DNA of 18,013 nt from CAMEON01 sp045602325 (GTDB lineage: Bacteria; Bacillota; Clostridia; Oscillospirales; CAG-272), in assembly GCA_045602325.1 (NCBI GenBank), contig JAZSBH010000027.1, forward strand, positions 1 through 18,013. Reading direction: 5' to 3'. Positions 7,468 to 14,388 of this stretch are shown here, piece by piece; positions within the stretch are counted from its first letter, which is position 1; the number at the start of each line of letters is the position of its first letter. Under the pieces are notes generated by a model. It was not told where the DNA came from, ran no database searches, and saw only the letters and a program-made list of their open reading frames with translations. The position numbers and the translations under genes were made by a program.

Positions 7468-7632
7468 AACCGTCAAAGACGGAGACCGTCAAGGACGGAG
7501 GCCGTCCAAAGACGGAGACCGTCCAAAGACGGAGACCGTCCAAAGACGGAGACCGTCAAGGACGGAGGCCGTCCAAAGACGGAGACCGTCCAAAGACGGA
7601 GACCGTCAAGGACGGAGGCCGTCGGAGACGGA
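7468..7632. repeat. Ten tandem 16-17 bp palindromic repeats in the rhamnosidase leader
   Basis: Ten head-to-tail units: 7468-7483, 7484-7499, 7500-7516, 7517-7533, 7534-7550, 7551-7566, 7567-7583, 7584-7600, 7601-7616 and 7617-7632. The main unit is gaccgtccaaagacgga. Variants are ggccgtcc..., the 16-base gaccgtcaaggacgga, and diverged end units. A higher-order order of variants (short, ggcc, gacc...) recurs, suggesting past expansion by duplication. Each unit contains CCGTC and GACGG, so it can form a 5-bp hairpin; GACGG-AGA-CCGTC across unit borders gives an alternative pairing. The whole array lies between the predicted transcription start and the start codon of the GH78 gene. Confidence 0.95.
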
Positions 7633-7660
7633 TACCGCGTTGGCGGTTATCCTCGGAAAT

Positions 7661-7689
7661 AGTATACCATAGATTTCCATATTATGCAA
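7661..7689 (-). promoter_or_regulatory. Promoter of the rhamnosidase gene
   Basis: On the minus strand: TTGCAT (7689-7684), a 17-bp spacer ending in TGG (extended -10), and TATACT (7666-7661). Transcription would start near 7654, so the mRNA leader is about 220 nt and includes all ten repeats. Confidence 0.75.
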
Positions 7690-7709
7690 GCGGTTTTGTG
7701 AAGAAAGTA

Positions 7710-7730
7710 CGAAAAAATCCCGTTTTTTCG
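7710..7730 (-). terminator. Likely terminator of the phage-type operon
   Basis: The arms CGAAAAAA (7710-7717) and TTTTTTCG (7723-7730) pair around a 5-nt loop, 17 nt past the last stop codon. On the minus strand the distal arm supplies six T. It separates the phage operon from the rhamnosidase promoter. Confidence 0.55.
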
Positions 7731-7747
7731 GCGCACACCGTGCACGG

Positions 7748-9385
7748 CTATTGTCCCGCGCGTTCGTACTCGCGAATGACCGAATGGATCACCCACGCCC
7801 CCGTCATGGAGAGCCGCAATCTCACTCCGTCGCAGAGGCGGGGGGCTACGGGGATCCGCAGCAGTCGGTCGGTCATCTTACCCCGAAAGCGCCCCAAGGA
7901 GACCTCCTCCGTACCGACGGCATCCTTCCCCGTCTGCCCGTCGGCGTAGTCCGCCAGCATTTCCAGAGTCGCCCCCGCGGCACCGCTGGCGCGGATGCAG
8001 AGTCCCGTCAGCCGACAGCCGTCGGGCTGGAGACCGTAATCGGGTGCCAGAGTCAACGAGGACTCCACCTCGCCGCGAACCTGCCGCTCGTCAAAGCTGC
8101 ACCCCGTCCCCCGTCCGTCGGAGGAGGTCAGCCAGATATAGCCGTCACTGTCCTGCAGGCACAGGAATCCGTCACGGTAGATCATCCCCGTGGGATGGAC
8201 GTCATCCTCCGCATACCAGTCTCCTACATCGGGCTCGTACAGGTACTGCCTCCAATCCCCGTCCCCCGACTCCACCGCCAAGTAGTAGGCGTGACCGTCG
8301 GTGCCTCCGCAACCGTCAGTGACCGTCTCCCCCGCCGGTGCAATCCGTTCGGGCTGTTGTCCGCGGTAACGGTACACGCCGCCGTCGGCACAGTAGTAGA
8401 GCCCACCGCCCACCTCGCACAGGGTATCTGCCAAGCGGGCGGGAATCCCCACAGCGAGCGTATCGTGCAGGGTAAAGCTGTCCGAGCGGGAACCGACCAG
8501 CTTGCAGATGCGATCCGCCTTAAAGAAGATCACGTACCCCTGCCAGGAGGCGCAGGCGGTGAAAACGCCTTCGGTATCGGTGTGCAGAACCACGGGATCC
8601 GATCCGTCGGCGGCGCCCCTGCTGTAAAAGTCCAGCGCACTTCCCGCCGCACTGACGTACGCGTCCTGTCCCGCGATGCCGTACACACGGTCGCCGTTGA
8701 CGCATACCCGATCCAGGTCGGGCACCGCTCGCCGAAAACGGACGTTACTCACGTGGGCGGACGGAAAAGAACCCACGATGGTCGCCTCTCGCCCGCGGAG
8801 TCCGGCGATGCGATAATTCCCTTGGGGTGCGGGATCCACATCGTCCTCATTGACCACGCGAAGGCCGTCCCCCACCCCAAATCCCAACAGCGTCCAGCTC
8901 ATGCCCTCGGGGAGAGTGGCCTTGCTCCCCATAAAATCCACCTGCTCGATCACACCCGTGTCGAGCTCGATGTACTTCGGCATGGTGCCGTCGTCGGTCA
9001 GATACAGCTTATCGGGATACAGATACAGACGGTCGCCGAACACGAAGAACTGCTTGTCGGTGTCGCTCACAGGCCCCAGATCCACCACGGACGCACCGTT
9101 TTCGGTACGGTACAGACGGGTTCCCCGAGCGAAATACAGTTGTCCGCCGAAGATCGCCATGCCGTGAGGCGTCCCACTGCCGTAGGCGCTGACAAGCAAT
9201 CCGCGGGGCATACGGGTAGCCGCCTCGGGGGCACGGCGGGGGGAGAGGTTCTTCATATCGGCCACACGGCCGCGCCCGCGGGGGGAAAAGCCGCCGAATT
9301 CGGTCACACTTACCCGCTCGCGGCGCAGGGAGGCGGGAAGGTGCTCGGGCAAATAATCGCTCATAGCTTGCTTGAATACACCCAC
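7748..9385 (-). CDS. Phage head-region beta-propeller protein (putative stabilisation/tail-hub type)
   Basis: The product is 545 residues and is the last gene of the phage-type operon. The middle is built of repeated propeller-like blades: GTPHGMAIFGGQLYFARG, FVFGDRLYLYPDKLYL, VCVNGDRVYGIAG, LYYCADGGVYRYRG, GMIYRDGFLCLQDSDGYIW. The C-terminus is a beta domain ending in WVIHSVIREYE. The size and position after the capsid and small head genes recall the head-closure 'DNA stabilisation' proteins (P22 gp10-like) of podovirus-type heads, but this homology is inferred from fold and place only. The GTG start at 9385 follows AGGAGG at about 7 nt. The gene ends with a TAG that abuts the 10-bp palindrome CCGTGCACGG (7738-7747). 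Confidence 0.75.
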   Translation of the reverse strand: MGVFKQAMSDYLPEHLPASLRRERVSVTEFGGFSPRGRGRVADMKNLSPRRAPEAATRMPRGLLVSAYGSGTPHGMAIFGGQLYFARGTRLYRTENGASVVDLGPVSDTDKQFFVFGDRLYLYPDKLYLTDDGTMPKYIELDTGVIEQVDFMGSKATLPEGMSWTLLGFGVGDGLRVVNEDDVDPAPQGNYRIAGLRGREATIVGSFPSAHVSNVRFRRAVPDLDRVCVNGDRVYGIAGQDAYVSAAGSALDFYSRGAADGSDPVVLHTDTEGVFTACASWQGYVIFFKADRICKLVGSRSDSFTLHDTLAVGIPARLADTLCEVGGGLYYCADGGVYRYRGQQPERIAPAGETVTDGCGGTDGHAYYLAVESGDGDWRQYLYEPDVGDWYAEDDVHPTGMIYRDGFLCLQDSDGYIWLTSSDGRGTGCSFDERQVRGEVESSLTLAPDYGLQPDGCRLTGLCIRASGAAGATLEMLADYADGQTGKDAVGTEEVSLGRFRGKMTDRLLRIPVAPRLCDGVRLRLSMTGAWVIHSVIREYERAGQ

Positions 9386-9386
9386 G

Positions 9387-9563
9387 TTATCCCTCCTCTC
9401 CCGTCTCGGTCACGGCACGCAAAGCGAGATCCAGCTCGGACAAAAGATGCTCCAGCTCGTCGGTCAGGCGGGACAGGTAGGCTTCCATAGCGGCAATACG
9501 AGCCGCGGTATCCGCCGCGGAGGCGGGAACGTACCGCCCGCACTTCAAAATCAGCTTCTCCAT
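9387..9563 (-). CDS. Small helical phage-type protein (58 residues)
   Basis: A short intact frame starts with ATG at 9563, 13 nt inside the preceding gene, and ends with TAA two bases before the GTG of the propeller gene. GGGAGG lies 6 nt upstream of the ATG. The product begins MEKLILKCGRYVP and continues as a Leu/Glu/Ala-rich helix (AARIAAMEAYLSRLTDELEH), probably a short coiled coil. The tight spacing with both neighbours and the ribosome site support a real gene. Function unknown; it fills the slot often taken by small head-tail junction proteins. Confidence 0.7.
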   Translation of the reverse strand: MEKLILKCGRYVPASAADTAARIAAMEAYLSRLTDELEHLLSELDLALRAVTETGEEG

Positions 9564-9796
9564 AAGCAGCCTCCCATCCCCGCCGCTCCGTCAGCCGCGT
9601 GCCAGGTACGGTTATGATCCATCAGATAGAATCCGCCGCCCTCCGCCACCACGGCACCCGAACCGGGCGCATCCTCGGTGGGAAGCTCCTCCAGGTCGGC
9701 GGCAGTGTCACACAGGTACAAACGGCGGTACACCGTCATTCCCCTGCCGTCACGCAGGGCCGTCTTTTCTTGTTGTAATACCGAATACACGGTCAC
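9551..9796 (-). CDS. Small conserved phage head-region protein
   Basis: The product is about 81 residues. The core YRRLYLCDTAADLEELPTED, then APGSGAVVAEGGGFYLMDHNRTW, follows a pattern common in small proteins next to phage capsid genes (a 'cD..aDL..LPt..apGS.A.v...g..y.ld....W' pattern). The exact function is unknown. The start is uncertain: GTG at 9796 gives the 4-nt GTGA overlap used elsewhere in the operon, while GTG at 9790 has better spacing (7 nt) from AAAGGGGG. A longer frame to 9817 also exists but lacks a ribosome site. Confidence 0.7.
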   Translation of the reverse strand: MTVYSVLQQEKTALRDGRGMTVYRRLYLCDTAADLEELPTEDAPGSGAVVAEGGGFYLMDHNRTWHAADGAAGMGGCLWRS

Positions 9797-10125
9797 GCCC
9801 CCTTTCTCTTCAGCCACTTGCCGTAGTTCTGATAAGCGATATTGAACAGTGCCGCCCCGTTCTCGTAACGGGCGGTATCCCCGTTCACGTAGTCCATCAT
9901 GGCCATCAGGTACAGCCAGTAGAGTTGATCGTAGGGATGGGGGACGCAGAGCTCGGTGGTCTCTGCGGTGGTCTCGTCAAACGGGATCGATGCCTCGGGG
10001 GATTCCCCCAAAAGCTCCACCTTCACCTTGCCCTCGACCTCCCCCAGAAAACGCAGCTTTACCAACGGCTCGACCCCATTGGGTGCCATGGCATCCACCA
10101 GGTTGATACAGGTATGAATGGTCAT
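9793..10125 (-). CDS. Phage head-region hypothetical protein (possible connector)
   Basis: The product is 110 residues. The first half (MTIHTCINLVDAMAPNG, KLRFLGEVEGKVKVELLGE) looks beta-rich. The second half is helical: HPYDQLYWLYLMAMMDYVNG, then ARYENGAALFNIAYQNYGKW. The 'YdqlY..YL.a.id..Ng....Y.n....FN..y..y..w' pattern is typical of small proteins beside capsid genes in Firmicute phages and may be a head-tail connector; this is inference. ATG at 10125 is chosen over upstream codons because GAAAGGAG lies 7 nt before it. Confidence 0.75.
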   Translation of the reverse strand: MTIHTCINLVDAMAPNGVEPLVKLRFLGEVEGKVKVELLGESPEASIPFDETTAETTELCVPHPYDQLYWLYLMAMMDYVNGDTARYENGAALFNIAYQNYGKWLKRKGA

Positions 10126-10209
10126 GGTTTCTCTCCTTTCGTATAAAAAATTCACGGACACCCCTCCCGCCGGACGGCGGAAGGGGTGCAAAAGCCAACA
10201 TACGCGGGA

Positions 10210-10482
10210 TTAACCGTGCGCCTCCTCGGCCTCACGGAAGCGGTTCTGCTCCGCCTCCAGCATCTCGGCTGTCTTGATGTCCTGGATCTCGGACTGATCC
10301 AGCACCAGCGCAAACTTGCGCTTGATCTTGACCCACTCACCGCGCTTGATGACGCAGTTGTGGCCGTTGACCGCCACGTATACGTCGTCCTTGTAGCGGT
10401 CGTTGTCGCGGAACAGCTTGACCGCCACGTATTCGTTCAGATAAGCCTCCACGGAAGCCGCATGATTCTTCACGTTACTCAT
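10210..10482 (-). CDS. Small phage head protein next to the capsid gene
   Basis: The product is 90 residues. Its core VAVKLFRDNDRYKDDVYVAVNG, then IKRGEWVKIKRKFALVLDQSE, is the pattern of a small family found directly after N4-gp56 type capsid genes. A charged helical tail follows. A role in capsid decoration or head assembly is possible but not shown. AAAGGAG sits 8 nt before the ATG. The gene begins 13 nt after the capsid stop codon. Confidence 0.75.
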   Translation of the reverse strand: MSNVKNHAASVEAYLNEYVAVKLFRDNDRYKDDVYVAVNGHNCVIKRGEWVKIKRKFALVLDQSEIQDIKTAEMLEAEQNRFREAEEAHG

Positions 10483-10495
10483 AGCTCATTCTCCT

Positions 10496-11800
10496 TTAGT
10501 TCGCGCCGGACTCAAAGGTAGAGGCGGTCTCGATACGCACCATGAATGCCTCCACCAGACGAACGGTGACCTTGTTGGCCTTCCAGCCCACGGTAGCGCG
10601 CTGGTTCAAGGGGTCGGAGGTGCCTGCAGAGCCCAACTGCTTGACGATGTGCTGGAGACCCTCACCACCCAGCTGGGTAGTACCGTAGGCGTTGTCACCC
10701 AAAATGAGGGTAGCGTAGACGTCACGGCCCTCGGCACCCGCCTCACCGGGATAGATCACGGCGTTGTCGGCGCAAGTAACGGGCAGGACAAGGGTCTTGG
10801 TGCTGTCGGTGTACAGAGTCAGAGTGTCGGTCGTATTGGCACCGATATAGGCGCGCTGACCCTCGATCAGTACCCAACGGCCGACCAGAGAGCCCGCAGA
10901 GATGCCCGCCTTGCTGCCGTCAAACTTGACGTAGTTGGAAGCGGTGACCGCACCGTTGACGGCCAGGGTACGGCTGTCGGAAGCCAGATCCTCGGCATGG
11001 AAGATCTTGGCCTCGCAGGACTCGATAAAGCGGACGCCCTCGATCTTACCGATCTCGCCTTCAAAGATATGGGCGGGGTCGGCGTACTGGTTGGGATACT
11101 TCCAGGAGGGGTCGTTCATCAGGTCATAGGAAACGTCGGGGTGAATGATGGCCACGTACGAGCCATTGATCTTCTCGGCGTTCTGGGACTTGAGGAAACG
11201 CACCGCACGGCGGATACAATCCACGGTCAGATAGTGGTTGCCCGAGGTCTTACCGCCGGTGAGCAGGTAACGGGCAGAGACGGCGTTCTCGCCGTACTGG
11301 ACGTTGGTACCACCCGCCAGAACCTCACGGGAGATGGTATCCAGGGTACGACCCGCCTGGGCGCCCAGAAGCTTGGTAGCCATGCAGAGATTGTTGTCCA
11401 CGGCGGACAGCAGAAGCAGGTCGGTCAGCTCCACGTAACCGCCGTACTGGGCAACGGTGGCCTCCACCACGCTGACACGCAGATTCTGACCGTCGGGGGT
11501 CACACCCTCGGTGATGGGAGTCATGCGCTTGGGCAGGGGATCGTACTTGCGGAAGGAAATGGTCTTGGCACCCTTGGGAATGCGGTGCTTCTGGGCGAAC
11601 AGGTCGTGAGCCAGATAGGGCTCGGCGTTGTCGATCAGGTAGTCGCTGTAATAGGTCTGCATCTCAGCGGACAGTCCCTCGCCCTGGGCGTAGGGAGTCA
11701 TCTCACCGGTCACGTTGTTGGAAACACCCTCGGTGCCCTGCACCGCGGTACCCGAAGCGAAATGCTGCAGAAAATCACAGGCAATGGTATTCATGTTCAT
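10496..11800 (-). CDS. Major capsid protein, N4-gp56 family
   Basis: The product is 434 residues. The segment TYYSDYLIDNAEPYLAHDLF, then KGAKTISFRKYDPLP and TEGVTPDGQNL, is typical of the N4-gp56 family of HK97-fold capsid proteins. So are VELTDLLLLSAVD, IIHPDVSYDL and the glycine-rich C-terminal half (GDNAYGTTQLGGEGLQHIVK). The N-terminus contains FLQHFASG at residues 10-17, close to the LQFFAS site in ribosomal protein L27 that Prp proteases cut; cleavage is predicted between F14 and A15. A Prp-type gene lies two genes upstream. The ATG at 11800 follows AGGAGG at 6 nt; an in-frame extension upstream lacks a ribosome site and would run into the scaffold gene. Confidence 0.92.
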   Translation of the reverse strand: MNMNTIACDFLQHFASGTAVQGTEGVSNNVTGEMTPYAQGEGLSAEMQTYYSDYLIDNAEPYLAHDLFAQKHRIPKGAKTISFRKYDPLPKRMTPITEGVTPDGQNLRVSVVEATVAQYGGYVELTDLLLLSAVDNNLCMATKLLGAQAGRTLDTISREVLAGGTNVQYGENAVSARYLLTGGKTSGNHYLTVDCIRRAVRFLKSQNAEKINGSYVAIIHPDVSYDLMNDPSWKYPNQYADPAHIFEGEIGKIEGVRFIESCEAKIFHAEDLASDSRTLAVNGAVTASNYVKFDGSKAGISAGSLVGRWVLIEGQRAYIGANTTDTLTLYTDSTKTLVLPVTCADNAVIYPGEAGAEGRDVYATLILGDNAYGTTQLGGEGLQHIVKQLGSAGTSDPLNQRATVGWKANKVTVRLVEAFMVRIETASTFESGAN

Positions 11801-11822
11801 GTTGTTCCTCCTAAATCTTTGG

Positions 11823-12338
11823 TTAAAGTTTGATGGTCTCGCCATTTTCCGCCCGCTTGGCCAGCATGGCTCGCTCACGGCGGGTCAGCCGACCAACGGC
11901 GGGGTGCATCCGGATCCCGGCGGCGGCACTCAGGCCGTTCTCGGTAGGGCGTTGTCCACGGGCGCGGATGTGACCCAGCAGTCGCTCTTCGGTTTCGCGC
12001 ACCGCCTCGGCCACAGCCTCGGCTACCGCAGATCCCACCGTGCGGGACACCTGTGCCTCCACGGCAGAGGCGATCCGCCCCTCCACGATGTCCTCCATGT
12101 GGACGGCCTCGTAGAGCTGACGAAGGGTGGGCTTCCCCTCCCCCCGCAAAAGTGCCCCCAAAACGGGGTGGGACAGCGCGGCAGTCAGGTCAAAGTCGGG
12201 ATAGACCGCCTTGACTCCCTCGGCCTCGGAAAGAAGCTCGGCGTTCACCGCCGTCTCGTCTGCCGCAGAGTCAGCCCCGGCCTCCGGGGTATTCTCCATC
12301 ATCACGACAGAGGTCTCCATGGTCTCATTTTGATTCAT
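11823..12338 (-). CDS. Probable capsid scaffolding protein
   Basis: The product is 171 residues, acidic at the N-terminus and basic at the C-terminus, largely helical (IASAVEAQVSRTVGSAVAEA). The central motif DFDLTAALSHPVLGALLRGE, followed by TLRQLYEAVHMEDI, is the 'fDl..El..p.F..LL..g....AYe..H' pattern of scaffold-like proteins coded just before capsid genes in Firmicute phages. A scaffold directs assembly of the capsid shell and is then lost. AAAAGGAG lies 6 nt before the ATG, which overlaps the stop of the protease gene by 4 nt. Unlike the capsid protein it shows no LQxFA-type cleavage site. Confidence 0.75.
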   Translation of the reverse strand: MNQNETMETSVVMMENTPEAGADSAADETAVNAELLSEAEGVKAVYPDFDLTAALSHPVLGALLRGEGKPTLRQLYEAVHMEDIVEGRIASAVEAQVSRTVGSAVAEAVAEAVRETEERLLGHIRARGQRPTENGLSAAAGIRMHPAVGRLTRRERAMLAKRAENGETIKL

Positions 12339-12715
12339 AGCGTTCTCCTTTTACCTCTTGGTGTTGGTGTACACGGATCCGTGCAGTCACGTAGCTCCAC
12401 GAAGGCAGGGTAGGCGGCCTCGATGAGCCGAAGCCCGGCCTCGGTCACCGCCCAGCCGCGGGTATCCGCTCCGCCCAAGCCGCGGGTGGTGACCCGCAAA
12501 AGCCCCTCGCCCTCGGAGCACTCCAGATGGGGCACTTCCCCACCCGCCTCCGCCGTCGCGATCGGCGGAAGGGTCTCCAGATAGGCGATAAAGCCGTAGA
12601 GCAGAGTCGATACCCCCGCGCAGACGATGTCCTGCCCCCGCGGTGCCTGCCCGGCGTGGCCAACGGCAGAAATCTCCAAGCCGTCCCCCCGCCGCAGGAC
12701 TCGGATGCGTATCAT
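12335..12715 (-). CDS. prp: Prp-type (YsxB family) cysteine protease in the head gene cluster
   Basis: The product is 126 residues. The active-site signature of ribosomal-processing cysteine proteases is complete: GHAG with H20 and GQDIVCAGVSTLL with C32 and S36. In Firmicutes Prp removes the N-terminal leader of ribosomal protein L27, and in staphylococcal phage systems it also trims capsid and scaffold proteins. Here the gene lies between the portal and scaffold genes, the normal site of a prohead protease, overlapping both by 4 nt (ATGA). It is therefore likely to be the maturation protease of this capsid. The C-terminal ~25 residues are basic and unlike the core. Confidence 0.85.
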   Translation of the reverse strand: MIRIRVLRRGDGLEISAVGHAGQAPRGQDIVCAGVSTLLYGFIAYLETLPPIATAEAGGEVPHLECSEGEGLLRVTTRGLGGADTRGWAVTEAGLRLIEAAYPAFVELRDCTDPCTPTPRGKRRTL

Positions 12716-14388
12716 ACACAGGCCTCCTTGCCGTTGGCGGTATCGCTTTCCAGAGCGGCGCGCAGAATGTCGATTCCCTCGAAGTCCATACCCGCAAGAG
12801 CTCGCTCGGCGGCGGTTCGATTGGCAGGCTCGAACAGCCCTGCGCGGAACAGCTCCAGCATGAGCTGGTTGCGTTCGGCGCGATCCAGAGGATTCTCCCG
12901 CTCGGCACGGACGTCGATATCGAACACGGGACGGCGGTACAAGGCAAAACCGTCAGTCCCTGTGCCCGTGGGCTTGTCCTGCAAGCCGCTATTGGAATAG
13001 CGGACATAGCGCCACCCGCCGTCCTCACCCGCGATACGGAAGCACCGTACCCCGTCGTAGAACTGACGGATCAGCTCGATGACCTGCTGCATGATCTGAA
13101 CGTAGGCGCGGTAGGAGCCCGCGATCATGTCGCGGCTGCCCTTGTTCCCCGCCTCTTGGAGGGCGGTGATGGCCTGGGCGGCGGTCACCCCTCCCGACGT
13201 AGACCCCTGGGAGACGTCGCGGTTGCCCGTGGTCTCCTTGAGCTCGTCGATCTTCATTTTGCGCACGTCGGTGAGCATCCCGTCCATGGGAGACAGGGTG
13301 ATCTGACGGAGCTTTTCCTCGTCAATATCCCCCTCCACCTCAATAATGCGCTTATCGGGATCCAGAAATTCCTTCTCGTTGATGCCCAGCGATCGCTTGG
13401 CCCAGTAACGGACGCGGCTGGCGGTGTTGGCGTACTCCAGAATGTGTCCGTCCAGCTCGTCGATGTAGCCCTGGGGATTGCGTCCCACCGCAATGAGGCC
13501 GTAGCCGCCGGGGGTTCCCTCCTCGGGGTAGAGTACGTCCAGCACCACGGGATACATACCGTGATCGTACCAGCCGCGCTCGGCGTAGGCGGGGTCGTTT
13601 TCGGAGGCGTAGAGCAGCACGTCCCCTGTGAATTTGGCATAGTGCAGAACCGTTCGCCCCTCGGGGGTGACCCGCTTGTAGTACCAGTCCACCACGGCGG
13701 TCTTATCCGAAAGGCCCTCACTGCCACCGAGGTAGCTGCCTCCCATATCGGGGGTAAAGAGTGAGCCGTCCTCCCGCATGGCCGCCCGCTTTTCCTTCAA
13801 AAACGGATACCGGCAAAGCAGACCGGCCGTGTCTGCCAGTCCCACGAGAAAAAGGTTGGGGCTGTCCTGGATGTCCCGCACTCCGGGCTCCCAAAAGAGG
13901 TTGAGCACGTCCACGCGGCGGATGTCAATGTCTCCGATGCCGTTCTCCAGCAGGGGATTCCAGAACACGCCGTAGGCGGCCATGCCGTGCTTCAGCTTGC
14001 TCCAGGCGTTGTCGGAGTAGGTCTGCCCAAAGCGGCAACGCTCGGTGATGACAGGAAGAATGTCCGAGAGCAGAGCGGCATCCGCCTCGTCGTCGGGCTC
14101 ACGGGGCAGAGTCGCGCAGACCGGCATGGCGTCGCAGAGATCGGCATGCTTGTTACACACACTGCTCCATAACCAGGCGGACAAGGGCCGGGCACCGTGT
14201 CGGGTATTCCCCGCGGGTACGCCGCCGTGGCGGGACTGCCACCAAACCGCCTCGTCGGTGATACGGGCATCCAGGCGGGATTTGCCTGCGCGGTAACGCT
14301 CCAGGATCTCGGAGGCCAGCTTGGCGTCTGCGTCGGTCATCGCAAGCATCGCGTTGTTCTTTTCTTTTTCGGTATATTTCATACTCAT
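12712..14388 (-). CDS. Phage portal protein
   Basis: The product is 558 residues. It forms the ring at the capsid vertex through which DNA is pumped. Portal-like features are the helical N-terminus (LASEILERYRAG), the wing region (WKLKHGMAAYG-like segment, WNPLLENGIGDIDIRRVDVLN, FWEPGVRDIQD) and a long helix with GSTSGGVTAAQAITALQEAG, KGSRDMIAGSYRAYVQ and QVIELIRQFYDG, typical of portals paired with N4-gp56 type capsids. The ATG at 14388 overlaps the terminase stop by 4 nt (ATGA) and follows GAAAGGA at 8 nt. A second ATG two codons later is possible. It ends overlapping the protease start. Confidence 0.85.
   Translation of the reverse strand: MSMKYTEKEKNNAMLAMTDADAKLASEILERYRAGKSRLDARITDEAVWWQSRHGGVPAGNTRHGARPLSAWLWSSVCNKHADLCDAMPVCATLPREPDDEADAALLSDILPVITERCRFGQTYSDNAWSKLKHGMAAYGVFWNPLLENGIGDIDIRRVDVLNLFWEPGVRDIQDSPNLFLVGLADTAGLLCRYPFLKEKRAAMREDGSLFTPDMGGSYLGGSEGLSDKTAVVDWYYKRVTPEGRTVLHYAKFTGDVLLYASENDPAYAERGWYDHGMYPVVLDVLYPEEGTPGGYGLIAVGRNPQGYIDELDGHILEYANTASRVRYWAKRSLGINEKEFLDPDKRIIEVEGDIDEEKLRQITLSPMDGMLTDVRKMKIDELKETTGNRDVSQGSTSGGVTAAQAITALQEAGNKGSRDMIAGSYRAYVQIMQQVIELIRQFYDGVRCFRIAGEDGGWRYVRYSNSGLQDKPTGTGTDGFALYRRPVFDIDVRAERENPLDRAERNQLMLELFRAGLFEPANRTAAERALAGMDFEGIDILRAALESDTANGKEACV

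Noticed and set aside
7468..7632. The tandem array as a CRISPR
   Set aside because: Units are only 16-17 bp and abut without unique spacers; no cas genes are nearby.
5227..7662. An 811-codon open frame on the plus strand opposite the rhamnosidase gene
   Set aside because: It mirrors a well-supported GH78 gene, is Gly/Val/His-rich without recognisable domains, and runs through the tandem repeats. GC-rich antisense frames are often open by chance.
7738..7747. CCGTGCACGG palindrome right after the last phage-operon stop codon as an attachment or recombination site
   Set aside because: It is only 10 bp and I found no matching copy at the right boundary; it may be chance or part of the operon's 3' end.
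7751..9490. A 579-codon plus-strand frame opposite the propeller protein, and similar long frames opposite the capsid, portal and TerL genes
   Set aside because: All lie antisense to genes with clear family motifs and ribosome sites, and show no domain features themselves.
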